Below, one piece after another: positions 1 through 8,812 of a stretch of 64,000 nucleotides of DNA. A program made the position numbers and the translations under genes. How positions within the stretch are numbered: position 1 is the first letter of the stretch; every line of letters starts with the position of its first letter. Below the pieces are notes generated by a model. That model searched no databases and was not told where the DNA came from. It saw only the letters and a list, made by a program, of their open reading frames with translations. Location of the stretch: positions 3,906,001-3,970,000 of the forward strand of contig NZ_CP173427.1 of NCBI RefSeq assembly GCF_045038035.1, given 5' to 3'. This stretch comes from Paenibacillus_F chitinolyticus_A. Lineage in GTDB: Bacteria > Bacillota > Bacilli > Paenibacillales > NBRC-103111.

Positions 1-610
1 TGTCCGGATACGCCTCATCGGTCGTATATTCGTAATAAGCCTCGTCGAGAGCCACCATGACATCGGAAGGAACTTTGTTCATAAAAGCTTCCAGCTCCTG
101 TCCGGTCACAATCGTTCCGGTCGGGTTGTTCGGGTTGCAGATCCAGACGATCTTCGTCCGTTCATTGACACGGCGGAGCATTTCGTCCAGATCGTGTTTG
201 CCGTCTTTTAAAGGAACCTCAACCGAAACCGCGCCTTCGATCTCCGCGTTATGTTTGTACTGGGGAAACGTATGGGTCGCCATGATCGTCTCATCCCCGG
301 GTACGAGATAAGCTCTGGCGATCATAAGGATCACATCATCCGATCCCGCCCCGAAAATAAGCTGGTCCGCGTTAACGCCGTAGTGACCGGCAACGGCACG
401 CGTCACCTCCGCTCCCGCCCCGTCCGGATACAAGGTCAAGTGGTCCAGGTCAGCCAGAATCGCTTCTTTGGCTTTAGACGAAAATCCGAACGGATTTTCG
501 TTGGAGGCCAGCTTGATCACATGAGTCAAGCCAAGCTCCTTTTTCACTTCGTCGATCGGTTTGCCCGGCTGGTAAACCGGCAGTTTCGTTACCTGTTGTT
601 TGGGTCGCAT
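1..610 (-). CDS. hisC: Histidinol-phosphate aminotransferase, 5' part only
   Basis: PLP-dependent aminotransferase that makes histidinol phosphate and, in Bacillales, also transaminates aromatic precursors. Only the N-terminal ~203 residues are present; the gene runs off the window start. Visible are the start MRPKQQVTKLPVYQPGKP, the SNENPFG motif near residue 35, the ICNPNNPTGT motif and the DEAYYEY motif. The lysine that binds PLP lies beyond the edge. The ATG at 610 follows an AGGTGAT ribosome site 7 nt upstream. It lies 50 bp after trpA, so it is the next gene of the trp supraoperon as in B. subtilis. Confidence 0.93.
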   Translation of the reverse strand, partial: MRPKQQVTKLPVYQPGKPIDEVKKELGLTHVIKLASNENPFGFSSKAKEAILADLDHLTLYPDGAGAEVTRAVAGHYGVNADQLIFGAGSDDVILMIARAYLVPGDETIMATHTFPQYKHNAEIEGAVSVEVPLKDGKHDLDEMLRRVNERTKIVWICNPNNPTGTIVTGQELEAFMNKVPSDVMVALDEAYYEYTTDEAYPD

Positions 611-660
611 GTCTATCACCTCAGCCTGTCTCTATCTGCATTCGTCTCGTGCTTTACTCG

Positions 661-1488
661 TTAACTTTGGGTTTGAAAAGACGCGCCTTTCAAGTCTCTG
701 ACAAATTCACCGATTTGCCTCAGCGCATCTTGTTTCGTGCTTTCGTCCTGGAGACGGTGTTCCTGTTCGCCGATCCGGCGGACGATGGCGCTGCCCACAA
801 CGACCGCGTCACACGTTTTCTCGAAGCGCTCGACCTGCTCGCGGTTCGAAATGCCGAAGCCGATTGCGATCGGCAAATCCGTGGCCGCTTTTACCGAAGC
901 CAGGAAATCGTCTACACCCGCATGAAATTCGGAGCGTACACCGGTTACTCCCATGGAGGACACGCAGTAGACAAAGCCCGAAGCCCGGCCGACGATTTTC
1001 TGCACACGCTCGTTGGAAGTCGGCGCAATCAGCGGAATCAGATGAATGCCGTGCCGCTCCGCGAGCTGCTTGGCTTCCGAGTCTTCCTCCATCGGCAAGT
1101 CCGGAATAATAACGCCGCTGATATCACTTTCCTTCATGAGTTCAAAAACGCGCTCCAGTCCGATGCGAAGGAGCGGATTGTAGTAAGTAAACAAGATCAT
1201 GGGCAGCTCGGAGCCCTCGCTGCGCGCCTGCTTGGCGATTTCGATTACCTTCAGCACGGTAATCCCGCTCTTCAGGGCACGTCCTGAAGACTCCTGAATG
1301 ACGGGGCCGTCCGCGAGCGGATCGGAGTACGGGACGCCGAGTTCCAAAAGGTCCGCGCCGGATTTCTCCAGTTCACGGATAATATCCAGGGTAACGTCCG
1401 CTGTAGGATCCCCTACCGTAATAAAAGGAATGAGTGCGTTCTTGCCGGCGGATCTCAGCTCCGCAAATTTACGATCAATGCGATTCAT
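661..1488 (-). CDS. trpA: Tryptophan synthase alpha chain
   Basis: Cleaves indole-glycerol phosphate to indole and glyceraldehyde 3-phosphate in the TrpA2B2 complex. The 275-residue product starts MNRIDRKFAELRSAGKNALI and has the catalytic-region motif LLELGVPYSDPLADGP, with Glu and Asp in the expected places, plus the GFGIS phosphate-binding region. The reading frame stays open upstream, but the ATG at 1488 matches family starts and follows AGGTGCAG. It overlaps the end of trpB by 14 bp, which suggests translational coupling. Last trp gene before hisC. Confidence 0.96.
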   Translation of the reverse strand: MNRIDRKFAELRSAGKNALIPFITVGDPTADVTLDIIRELEKSGADLLELGVPYSDPLADGPVIQESSGRALKSGITVLKVIEIAKQARSEGSELPMILFTYYNPLLRIGLERVFELMKESDISGVIIPDLPMEEDSEAKQLAERHGIHLIPLIAPTSNERVQKIVGRASGFVYCVSSMGVTGVRSEFHAGVDDFLASVKAATDLPIAIGFGISNREQVERFEKTCDAVVVGSAIVRRIGEQEHRLQDESTKQDALRQIGEFVRDLKGASFQTQS

Positions 1489-2683
1489 GATCTGCACCTC
1501 CGAGATAACCCATGATAGCTTCCACGTCTTTATCTCCGCGGCCCGACAAACAAATGACAAGAAGCTCGTCCGGGGACATAGTCGGAGCCGTTTTTATCGC
1601 CTGCGCGACCGCATGCGCGCTTTCCAGTGCCGGAATGATACCTTCCGTCTTACAGAGCAGCTGCAGAGCGTCGAGCGCCTCGGCGTCGGTGATCGGCACG
1701 TATTCTGCCCGCTTCAAATCTTTCAGGTAAGCGTGCTCGGGTCCTACGCCGGGATAATCAAGGCCGGCCGAAATGGAATGAGCCGGAATCACTTGGCCGA
1801 ATTCGTCCTGGAGCACGTAACTGAGCGATCCCTGGAACACGCCGGGGCTTCCTTTCGACATCGTCGCCGCATGCTCTTCGGTGTCCACGCCGCGTCCGGC
1901 CGCTTCCGTCGCGATCAGACGCACGCTTTCATCGCCGACAAACGGATAAAACATCCCCATCGCGTTGCTGCCTCCGCCGACACAAGCGATAACCGTGTCG
2001 GGCAGTCTTCCTTCGAGTTCCAGAATCTGCGAGCGCGTCTCGTCTCCGATTACGCGCTGGAAATCGCGGACAATCATCGGATATGGATGCGGACCGGTTA
2101 CGGATCCGAGGATATAATACGTATCGTGCACGTTGCTGACCCAGTAGCGGAGCGTCTCGTTGCACGCGTCCTTGAGCGTACGGGTGCCGGACAGCACAGG
2201 AACGACTTCCGTTCCGAGCAGACGCATCCGGAATACGTTCAACTGCTGGCGTTTCATATCTTCTTCGCCCATAAATACCTTGCATTCCAGGCCAAGCAGT
2301 GCCGCAACGGTAGCCGTAGCGACGCCATGCTGCCCCGCGCCGGTTTCGGCGATGACTTTCTTCTTGCCCATCCGCTTGGCCAGAAGCGCCTGCCCGATCG
2401 TATTGTTGATTTTGTGCGCGCCCGTGTGGTTAAGATCTTCACGCTTCAAATAGATTTTGGCTCCGCCAAGCTTCTCGGTCAGCCGTTGCGCGTGATAAAG
2501 CCGTGTGGGTCTGCCGGAATAATCATGCAGCAGCGTTTCAACCTCTTTTATAAATTCGGGATCCTGTGAATATTTACGGTAAGCTTCTTCCAGCTCGATC
2601 AGTGCGTTCATTAAAGTTTCAGGTACATATTTCCCCCCGAAACGTCCGAATCTCCCATGTTCATCTGGTACTGCTGCTGCCAT
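1475..2683 (-). CDS. trpB: Tryptophan synthase beta chain
   Basis: PLP enzyme that condenses indole with serine to form tryptophan. The 402-residue protein shows FGGKYVPETL near the N-terminus, the PLP lysine in the motif HTGAHKINN, the ETGAGQHG motif and the glycine loop CVGGGSNAMG. Length is normal for the TrpB1 type. Its start overlaps the trpF stop in an ATGA arrangement, so translation is probably coupled. Confidence 0.97.
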   Translation of the reverse strand: MAAAVPDEHGRFGRFGGKYVPETLMNALIELEEAYRKYSQDPEFIKEVETLLHDYSGRPTRLYHAQRLTEKLGGAKIYLKREDLNHTGAHKINNTIGQALLAKRMGKKKVIAETGAGQHGVATATVAALLGLECKVFMGEEDMKRQQLNVFRMRLLGTEVVPVLSGTRTLKDACNETLRYWVSNVHDTYYILGSVTGPHPYPMIVRDFQRVIGDETRSQILELEGRLPDTVIACVGGGSNAMGMFYPFVGDESVRLIATEAAGRGVDTEEHAATMSKGSPGVFQGSLSYVLQDEFGQVIPAHSISAGLDYPGVGPEHAYLKDLKRAEYVPITDAEALDALQLLCKTEGIIPALESAHAVAQAIKTAPTMSPDELLVICLSGRGDKDVEAIMGYLGGADHESH

Positions 2684-3408
2684 TATCCTGTCACCCTTTC
2701 CACAAAAGCTGCAATCTTGGCGATATCTTTAACACCGTCCGTCTCGACTCCGCTCGAAACGTCGACTCCGTCGATTTCATATTGTTCAATGAGGCCGCCG
2801 ACATTGTCGGGATTTAACCCTCCCGCTACAATCAGGGGAATACCCGCGGATAAGGCCCATTTACGGGCTGCGGGTATACAATCCCACGAGAATGTGCGCC
2901 CCGAACCTCCGCCGTAAACCGGATCGAACGTATCGATCAATACGGCATCCACTGCATCGCGATAAGGGTCCAACCGCTGTATCCAGCCGCTCACCCCGTC
3001 CTTTATATCCGAAAAAGAGCTCTCGTTGACAGGAGGCTCTTCGTTTTTAATCGAGGATACTTTCCAAAGCTCCACGCCAAATTGTTCTTTGATGCTTCTG
3101 CACGTTTCCGGCGCCTCTTCCCCGTGAAACTGGATAATATCCAGTTTGGCGACGGACAAAACATCCGCGAGCTCATCCCGGGTGGGATTGACAAACACCC
3201 CGACCGTCTTGGGAACGCGGTGCCCCTGCCGAGCACGTTCATGCAGAAACGAAATCATCTCGGAAGCTCGCTCCGGTGTGATTCGTCTTCTGCTGGGTGC
3301 AAAAACAAACCCGATCTGGCTAATCGGGAAATGTACGATTGATTTTAACACTTCAACGCTTTGAAGTCCACAAATTTTTACGTCCGGTCTTTTTGAAACC
3401 GATCCCAT
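2683..3408 (-). CDS. trpF: Phosphoribosylanthranilate isomerase
   Basis: Amadori rearrangement of phosphoribosylanthranilate in tryptophan synthesis. Motifs seen are DVKICGLQ (catalytic Cys), GFVFAPSRR, the VGVFVN strand, DTFDPVYGGGSGRTF and IVAGGLNPDNV. The frame also allows a GTG at 3417, but the ATG at 3408 has GGGGAG at a better distance, giving 241 residues. It is an ordinary monofunctional TrpF, not fused to trpC. The 84-bp gap to trpC on its upstream side holds nothing recognised. Confidence 0.94.
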   Translation of the reverse strand: MGSVSKRPDVKICGLQSVEVLKSIVHFPISQIGFVFAPSRRRITPERASEMISFLHERARQGHRVPKTVGVFVNPTRDELADVLSVAKLDIIQFHGEEAPETCRSIKEQFGVELWKVSSIKNEEPPVNESSFSDIKDGVSGWIQRLDPYRDAVDAVLIDTFDPVYGGGSGRTFSWDCIPAARKWALSAGIPLIVAGGLNPDNVGGLIEQYEIDGVDVSSGVETDGVKDIAKIAAFVERVTG

Positions 3409-3501
3409 TTTCTTCACTCCCCGGCAGCCAAAAAGCCTGTTTAGCCGCCATTACTCCACTCGCTTACGAAGGAAACTTCTTCGGCAGTCCATTCCTTAGC
3501 A

Positions 3502-4305
3502 CTAAAAATTCCGGGTAAGACTGCGTTCGCCCATCAAGTCATGGACGGCTTGGCCGACATCCGGCTGTCTCATAAAATGCTCCCCGATCAGCACGGCCCG
3601 TGCGCCGGCTTTACGGACGAACTCCAGATCGTCCCGGGAAGAAATTCCGCTCTCGCTGACTAGAATCCGGTCGTCCGGCACGATCGCCGCCAGTTCTTCC
3701 GTCGTCTTGATATCGGTCACGAACGTTTTCAGATTCCGGTTGTTAATGCCGACTAGAGTCGCGTCCTGCTCCAGGACCGTTTCCAGCTCCCGGCGGTCGT
3801 GAACTTCCACGAGAACGTCGAGCCCGACATCCTGCGCGAGCTGCTTGAGTTCCTTCAGCTCGGAAGGCTTGAGGATGGCCGCAATCAGCAGAACGGCATC
3901 CGCTCCGATGACTCTCGCTTCCAGAACCTGCAGCGGGTCGACGGTAAAATCTTTGCGGAGCAGCGGTACGTTTACCGCTTCCCGGACGGCGCTTAAGTAA
4001 TCGTTGGCGCCTTGGAAGTAATCTTTGTCCGTCAGCACCGAAATGCAGTCCGTCCCGGCTTCGGCATAGGCCGAAGCCAACCGGACGGGATCGAAATCGG
4101 CACGGATGAGTCCTTTGGAAGGGGAAGCCTTCTTCACTTCCGCAATGAGTCCCGTCGGACGATTTCTTCCGTCCCGCAGGGCACGTTCGAATCCTCTGCA
4201 CGCCTGCAGGCCGGAAATGCGACGTTCCAGCTCGGAAGAGCTCACCTGTCCGCGAAGCTCTTCAACTTCTCTGCGCTTGGTTGTTACGATTTTATCAAGA
4301 AACAT
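3502..4305 (-). CDS. trpC: Indole-3-glycerol phosphate synthase
   Basis: Ring-closing, decarboxylating step to indole-glycerol phosphate; a (beta/alpha)8 barrel of 267 residues. The family motifs IAEVKKASPSKG (catalytic Lys), LLRKDFTVDPLQ, LLIAAIL, LVEVHDRREL, GINNRNLKTF and LVSESGI occur in order. The gene overlaps trpD by 11 bp, so the two are probably co-translated. Confidence 0.96.
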   Translation of the reverse strand: MFLDKIVTTKRREVEELRGQVSSSELERRISGLQACRGFERALRDGRNRPTGLIAEVKKASPSKGLIRADFDPVRLASAYAEAGTDCISVLTDKDYFQGANDYLSAVREAVNVPLLRKDFTVDPLQVLEARVIGADAVLLIAAILKPSELKELKQLAQDVGLDVLVEVHDRRELETVLEQDATLVGINNRNLKTFVTDIKTTEELAAIVPDDRILVSESGISSRDDLEFVRKAGARAVLIGEHFMRQPDVGQAVHDLMGERSLTRNF

Positions 4306-5335
4306 AGCTCAGATCTCCTGTATAGTGGGCTAATTGCTGTAATTTTTCCATAGCTTTGCCGCTGTCAATGACATCGGCCGCCACCTTGACGCCTTCTTGA
4401 AGCGTACCGGCAATTCCGGTCACGTAGAAGCAGGCGCCCGCATTGGCAAGCACGATTTCGCGATGCGCGCCTGTGGCGCCGGTGAAAATCGTGCGGATGA
4501 TCTCCGCATTCTCCGCCGCGTTACCTCCCTGAATGTCTTGCAGGGAGTAAGTTTGCAGGCCAAGATCGTCCGGTGTAACGGCGTACGTGTTCACCGTTCC
4601 ATTTTTCAATTCCGTCACCTGGGTAGGTGCGGAAATGCTGATTTCGTCCAAACCGTCGTAGCTGGAAACCACGACCGCCCGTTTAAGGCCGAGCGCTCCC
4701 AGCACTTCGGCGACCAGCTCCGTCTTGCCGCGCTCGAACACTCCGAGCACCTGACGGTCGGCGCCAGCCGGATTGGTCAGCGGGCCCAGCAGGTTAAACA
4801 CCGTCCGGACTCCCAGCTCACGTCGCGGACCCGCAGCGTGCTTCATCGACTGGTGATACCGCTGGGCGTACATGAAGCAAATGCCGATCTGATCGAGGCA
4901 CTGCGCCGCCTGATCGCCGTCGAGCTCGATGTTCACTCCGAGCGCCTCCAGCACATCCGCGCTGCCGCTGCTGCTGGACATCGCACGATTGCCGTGCTTG
5001 GCGACCCGGATCCCCCCGGCTGCCGCCACGATAGCGGAGGCGGTCGAGATGTTGAACGTTCCCGCTCCGTCGCCTCCGGTTCCGCAAGTATCCAGCAGAT
5101 TATCCTGGATGGTCTGCACCGAGGTCGCTTTAAGCCTCATCGCTTCGGCAAAGCCCGTCACCTCTTCGATTGTTTCTCCCTTAATCCTCATCGCGGTCAT
5201 CACACTGCCGATTTGGGCGGGGGTTGCTTCCCCGTCCATAACCGACAGCATGACCTCCCTCGCTTCATCGCGGGATAAATTTCCGCCTCCAATGAGTGTC
5301 GAAATCGCCCGCTGAATGGTACCATTCGCCGCCAT
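4295..5335 (-). CDS. trpD: Anthranilate phosphoribosyltransferase
   Basis: Transfers phosphoribose from PRPP to anthranilate. The 346-residue protein has the helical N-domain (LSRDEAREVMLSVMDGE), the PRPP loop DTCGTGGDGAGTFNIST, the KHGNRAMSSSSGSADVLEALG motif region and the DE pair of GLDEIS. It is monofunctional; no glutamine amidotransferase is fused. It follows trpE after 107 bp. Confidence 0.96.
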   Translation of the reverse strand: MAANGTIQRAISTLIGGGNLSRDEAREVMLSVMDGEATPAQIGSVMTAMRIKGETIEEVTGFAEAMRLKATSVQTIQDNLLDTCGTGGDGAGTFNISTASAIVAAAGGIRVAKHGNRAMSSSSGSADVLEALGVNIELDGDQAAQCLDQIGICFMYAQRYHQSMKHAAGPRRELGVRTVFNLLGPLTNPAGADRQVLGVFERGKTELVAEVLGALGLKRAVVVSSYDGLDEISISAPTQVTELKNGTVNTYAVTPDDLGLQTYSLQDIQGGNAAENAEIIRTIFTGATGAHREIVLANAGACFYVTGIAGTLQEGVKVAADVIDSGKAMEKLQQLAHYTGDLSYVS

Positions 5336-5442
5336 CTGACCGTCCTCCTTCTTCGAAATGGATTTTAACCTGCCGTTTATGGCCGTTCATCTGCCGTAAG
5401 TTCCGTCCTATGGTTCCGGCCGTTTCCGGCCTTCCCTTCCGC

Positions 5443-6987
5443 CTAAAGAGCCGGGACGTGAGCATAGTAATCGAGGTTCGGATTATCCGCCGCCCGCTTG
5501 AACATCGCTTCCGCGGTACGGATCGCTGTCATCATCCCCCGCGCCTTGTTCACCGTCTCCTCGTACTCTTTCACCGGATCGGAGTCGAAAACAACACCCG
5601 CTCCGGCCTGGATGTAAGCTTTGCCGTTCTTGAAAACGATGGTCCGGATCGTAATGGCCGAATCCATATTCCCCGAGAAACCAAGGTAGCCGATAGCACC
5701 GGCGTAGGTGCCTCTTCTTTCATTTTCAAATTCGGCGATTATCTCCATCGCTCTCAGCTTCGGCGCCCCGGACACCGTGCCTGCCGGCAGACAGGACAGG
5801 AAGGCATCGAAGAAGTCCTTTTCTTTGTTCATCGTCCCCGACACGTTCGACACGATGTGCATCACGTGCGAGTAGCGCTCGATCTGCATAAAGCTGTCGC
5901 AGGACACCGTACCGTACTCGGCAACCCGGCCCACATCGTTGCGCACAAGGTCCACCAGCATCAGATGCTCCGCACGTTCCTTCTGGTCCGCGAGCAGATC
6001 CTGCTCAAGCTCAAGATCGTGTTCGGGCGTTCTGCCTCTCGGTCGTGTACCCGCAATGGCTCTTGTGTCCACTCTCTCGTCCTCCACGCGCACCAGCATT
6101 TCGGGAGAGGTTCCCACGATGACTTCATCGTCCATTTTCAAATAGTACATGTAAGGAGAAGGATTCAATGTACGGAGTACCCGGTAAACCTGCAGCGGAG
6201 AGACATCCGTATCCGTTTCGAAACGCTGGGACAGCACCACCTGAAAGATGTCACCGGCCTTAATATATTCCTGGGCCGCTTTCACATTTGACACATACTG
6301 TTCTTTACTCAGATTGGAACGGAAGCCGCTCAGATCCGCAGTCGTTTCCACTTCGCTATGGGTCATCATGGTCGAAGGGAGCGGCTTTTTGAGCTTTTGT
6401 ATCGTCGCGTCCAGCTTCTGACAGGTTTGCCGGTAAGCTTCCGCTATTGTTTCCTCGCTGGCTCCGTCGGGAATGTGCACGTTTGCGATCACGTTCATCT
6501 GCTGTTTGAAGTGATCGAAGGCAATGACCTGGTCGCAAAACATGAACTGGATATCATCCATCTGAATATCGTCGACGCGGTGTTTGGGAAGGTTCTCATA
6601 ATACTGGAGAAGATCGTATCCGAAAAATCCGACCGCTCCGCCCGTGAATCTAGGCAGTCCTTCAATCGAAGGGCTCCGGAATAACGCAAGCTGACTTTTC
6701 AGAGCCTCGAGCGGTTTTTCGTCCGTCGTGACGGTTCTTCCCTGCGTCTCCAGATGAGTCTTGCCGTCGCGTGCCCTTATAAGGAGAAACGGGTCTGTAC
6801 CGATGAACGAATACCGGGCCCACTTAATGCCGCCCTCTACGCTTTCAAGCAGGAACGCGCGTTTCTCGTCGGCAACATGCTGAAATACTCGGATCGGTGT
6901 CTCCGTATCCGCCAGCAGGCAGCGTACAATCGGTATCAGATTGTATTCTTTTCCCAGACGGATCACTTCTTGAAGCTCGGTATTCAT
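5443..6987 (-). CDS. trpE: Anthranilate synthase component I
   Basis: Converts chorismate to anthranilate together with an amidotransferase subunit. The 514-residue product carries the tryptophan-feedback motif LLES near residue 50 and the C-terminal chorismate-binding domain (AIAGTRPRGRTPE, the HLMLVDLVRNDVGRV region, GTVSGAPKLRAMEII, GAIGYLGFSG, IQAGAGVVFDSDP). No trpG lies nearby; in Bacillus this subunit is PabA/TrpG from the folate operon, and I infer the same here. The start follows AAAGGGG and lies 34 bp after the leader terminator, so readthrough of that terminator sets its expression. Confidence 0.97.
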   Translation of the reverse strand: MNTELQEVIRLGKEYNLIPIVRCLLADTETPIRVFQHVADEKRAFLLESVEGGIKWARYSFIGTDPFLLIRARDGKTHLETQGRTVTTDEKPLEALKSQLALFRSPSIEGLPRFTGGAVGFFGYDLLQYYENLPKHRVDDIQMDDIQFMFCDQVIAFDHFKQQMNVIANVHIPDGASEETIAEAYRQTCQKLDATIQKLKKPLPSTMMTHSEVETTADLSGFRSNLSKEQYVSNVKAAQEYIKAGDIFQVVLSQRFETDTDVSPLQVYRVLRTLNPSPYMYYLKMDDEVIVGTSPEMLVRVEDERVDTRAIAGTRPRGRTPEHDLELEQDLLADQKERAEHLMLVDLVRNDVGRVAEYGTVSCDSFMQIERYSHVMHIVSNVSGTMNKEKDFFDAFLSCLPAGTVSGAPKLRAMEIIAEFENERRGTYAGAIGYLGFSGNMDSAITIRTIVFKNGKAYIQAGAGVVFDSDPVKEYEETVNKARGMMTAIRTAEAMFKRAADNPNLDYYAHVPAL

Positions 6988-7020
6988 TCTTGTTTTCCCC
7001 TTTCTACGGGCAGCATTTGA

Positions 7021-7055
7021 AAAAATAAAAAACCTCTACGCATCCGTAGAGGTTT
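7021..7055 (-). terminator. trp operon attenuator (leader terminator)
   Basis: A 10-bp perfect stem (arms 7031-7040 and 7045-7054) with a 4-nt loop is followed on the minus strand by a U-rich tail, just before trpE. The 5' arm and the bases before it (7046-7062) can instead pair with TRAP-site bases 7269-7279: six pairs, a 6-nt bulge, then five pairs. This competing pair is the expected antiterminator, broken when TRAP binds. Confidence 0.88.
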
Positions 7056-7263
7056 GGTTGAGTTCATTTGATTGGTAAGAGTGCAGGAATTCAAGGCGCA
7101 CCGTCTAGAGCCGTAAAGGTTCGTTAAAAGAACCGGCTGTAAGACTACAGTTCTCCGCTCTGCAGAAAAAAACTACAGAACTCCCCTTGCTATCAAAGGG
7201 ACGGAACGGTTAATATCGTCCTTTCGCAACTCATGCGAAATGCTAACGATCGTTATGCGCTGT

Positions 7264-7316
7264 CTATGCTCAACTCTACTCTTCTCATCTGATCTCATCT
7301 AAGCTCTACTCATCTA
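7264..7316 (-). promoter_or_regulatory. TRAP binding site: 11 NAG triplets at 5-nt pitch
   Basis: On the minus strand the triplets are TAG, GAG, GAG, TAG, GAG, CAG, GAG, GAG, GAG, GAG, TAG, each separated by exactly two bases. Eleven triplets match the 11 subunits of the TRAP ring. The site is encoded right after the trp promoter, so it forms the extreme 5' end of the leader RNA. The gene for TRAP itself (mtrB) is in this window at 17471-17692. Confidence 0.93.
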
Positions 7317-7321
7317 TAATG

Positions 7322-7351
7322 ACTATACTACCCGGATTAGGGATTTGTCAA
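7322..7351 (-). promoter_or_regulatory. Internal trp operon promoter (sigma-A type)
   Basis: A perfect TTGACA (7346-7351) and TATAGT (7322-7327) are 18 bp apart. The -35 box lies inside the last codons of aroH. Expected transcript start is near 7315, which leaves almost nothing ahead of the TRAP site. Confidence 0.85.
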
Positions 7352-7714
7352 TTTTACAATATCCGGACGCAGAACCTGCGCGCCTTTTAAATAAACGTGC
7401 CGCATCTCATCCTGCCGTTTCGTCGTATTGGCCAGCACCATAAGCCGGATACATTTCGGAAGACTGTTGTCTACATCGATTTCGATGGAGCACATAAGCG
7501 GCACGAGATCCCAGCCCGGCATCTGGCGGATGGCTCTCGCCGGGAACGTCGCGGTCAGCTCTTTGGTGACCGTAATAAAGACTGAGGAGATTTCATCGGG
7601 TTTCACGTCGTTCTCGCGGACAATTTTTTCCAAAAGCTCCAGCGTAGCCGCCAGAATTTGTCCTTCTTCGTTGCTTTCCACGGTTGTTGCGCCGCGGATT
7701 CCTCTAACGAACAT
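7337..7714 (-). CDS. aroH: Chorismate mutase, AroH type
   Basis: Converts chorismate to prephenate for phenylalanine and tyrosine. The 125-residue trimeric AroH fold is recognised by VRGIRGATTVESN at the N-terminus, the FITVTKELTATFPARAIR segment and the active-site stretch MCSIEIDVDNSLPKCIR (Cys, Glu and Arg in family positions). It follows aroB with a 2-bp gap. Its 3' end doubles as the trp promoter. Confidence 0.96.
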   Translation of the reverse strand: MFVRGIRGATTVESNEEGQILAATLELLEKIVRENDVKPDEISSVFITVTKELTATFPARAIRQMPGWDLVPLMCSIEIDVDNSLPKCIRLMVLANTTKRQDEMRHVYLKGAQVLRPDIVKLTNP

Positions 7715-7716
7715 GG

Positions 7717-8811
7717 TTATGCCTCCCGCTTAAGTTGTTCCACGACTTCTTCCACCCATTCGCGGCGGACGTCGCTTCGGATTTCCACCTGCCCGACAGC
7801 CGTAGGTATAATGAACGTCATGGTGCCTTCCTTGAACTTCTTGTCGTGCATCAATGCGCTCATAATCCGGGCCGTGTCGTACTGCTCCGGCAGACGGACC
7901 GGCAGCCCGAAGCTTTGCAGGATGCGCTTGGTCACCGTGTAGATGTCCTCGGAATATCCGAGCTTCACGGCAAGCCGCGCCGAACCGACCATCCCGATGG
8001 AGATGGCTTCGCCGTGCAGGAGCTCGTTGTAGCCGGCGACCGCCTCTAAAGCATGGCCGATCGTGTGGCCGAGGTTCAAAATCGCCCGGAGGCCGTTCTC
8101 GCGCTCATCCTGCGATACAACCAGAGACTTAACCTTGCAGCCCTGGTAAAGCCCGTACTGCAGAGCTTCCGGATCCAGGGAAAGCAGCTTCTCCCGGTTG
8201 TTTTCCAGCCACGTCACAAAATCGGCGTCCCAGATCAGACCGTGCTTGATCATTTCCGACAATCCCGCGGAAATGTCCCGCTGCGGCAGGGTTTGCAACG
8301 TACTTACGTCGTACAGCACCATCTCCGGCTGGTGAAAAGCGCCGATGATGTTTTTCGCCAAAGGATGATTGACCGCAACCTTACCCCCGACACTGCTGTC
8401 ATGAGCCAGAATGGTGGTAGGCATTTGTACAAAGGCGATGCCGCGCATAAAGCTTGCCGCAGCGAAACCGGCGAGGTCTCCGACTACGCCTCCGCCTAGT
8501 GCGACGATGGTGGACTTGCGGTCCAGCCCGGCTTCCAGAGCGGCTGTAACGATTTGCTCCAGCATCTGCAAAGATTTCGAGCCCTCGCCCGGCGGCACGA
8601 TAAAAGAAGACGCCTTGTATCCGCCGGCTGTCAGGCTGTCCATGACGGGCTGAAGATGATGGCGCGCAACCGACTCATCCGTAACGACCAGCAGAGGGGC
8701 TCGTTTGCTGATGGCATGTTTGTCGAAATACGCGGCACAGTTCTCCAGCAGCCCTTCTCCCAAGTAGATTGGATACGAGCGCTCGCCGAGATCGACTTTC
8801 AGCTCCATCAT
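7717..8811 (-). CDS. aroB: 3-Dehydroquinate synthase
   Basis: NAD- and metal-dependent second step of the shikimate pathway. The 364-residue protein has PPGEGSKSL, the nucleotide-binding GGGVVGDLAGF, the RGIAFVQMPTTILAHDSSVGGKVAVN region and the metal ligands in NLGHTIGHALE and LLHGEAIS. It starts one base after the aroC stop. A second in-frame ATG directly follows the first; both have the same GGAGAG site. Confidence 0.97.
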   Translation of the reverse strand: MMELKVDLGERSYPIYLGEGLLENCAAYFDKHAISKRAPLLVVTDESVARHHLQPVMDSLTAGGYKASSFIVPPGEGSKSLQMLEQIVTAALEAGLDRKSTIVALGGGVVGDLAGFAAASFMRGIAFVQMPTTILAHDSSVGGKVAVNHPLAKNIIGAFHQPEMVLYDVSTLQTLPQRDISAGLSEMIKHGLIWDADFVTWLENNREKLLSLDPEALQYGLYQGCKVKSLVVSQDERENGLRAILNLGHTIGHALEAVAGYNELLHGEAISIGMVGSARLAVKLGYSEDIYTVTKRILQSFGLPVRLPEQYDTARIMSALMHDKKFKEGTMTFIIPTAVGQVEIRSDVRREWVEEVVEQLKREA

Positions 8812-8812
8812 C

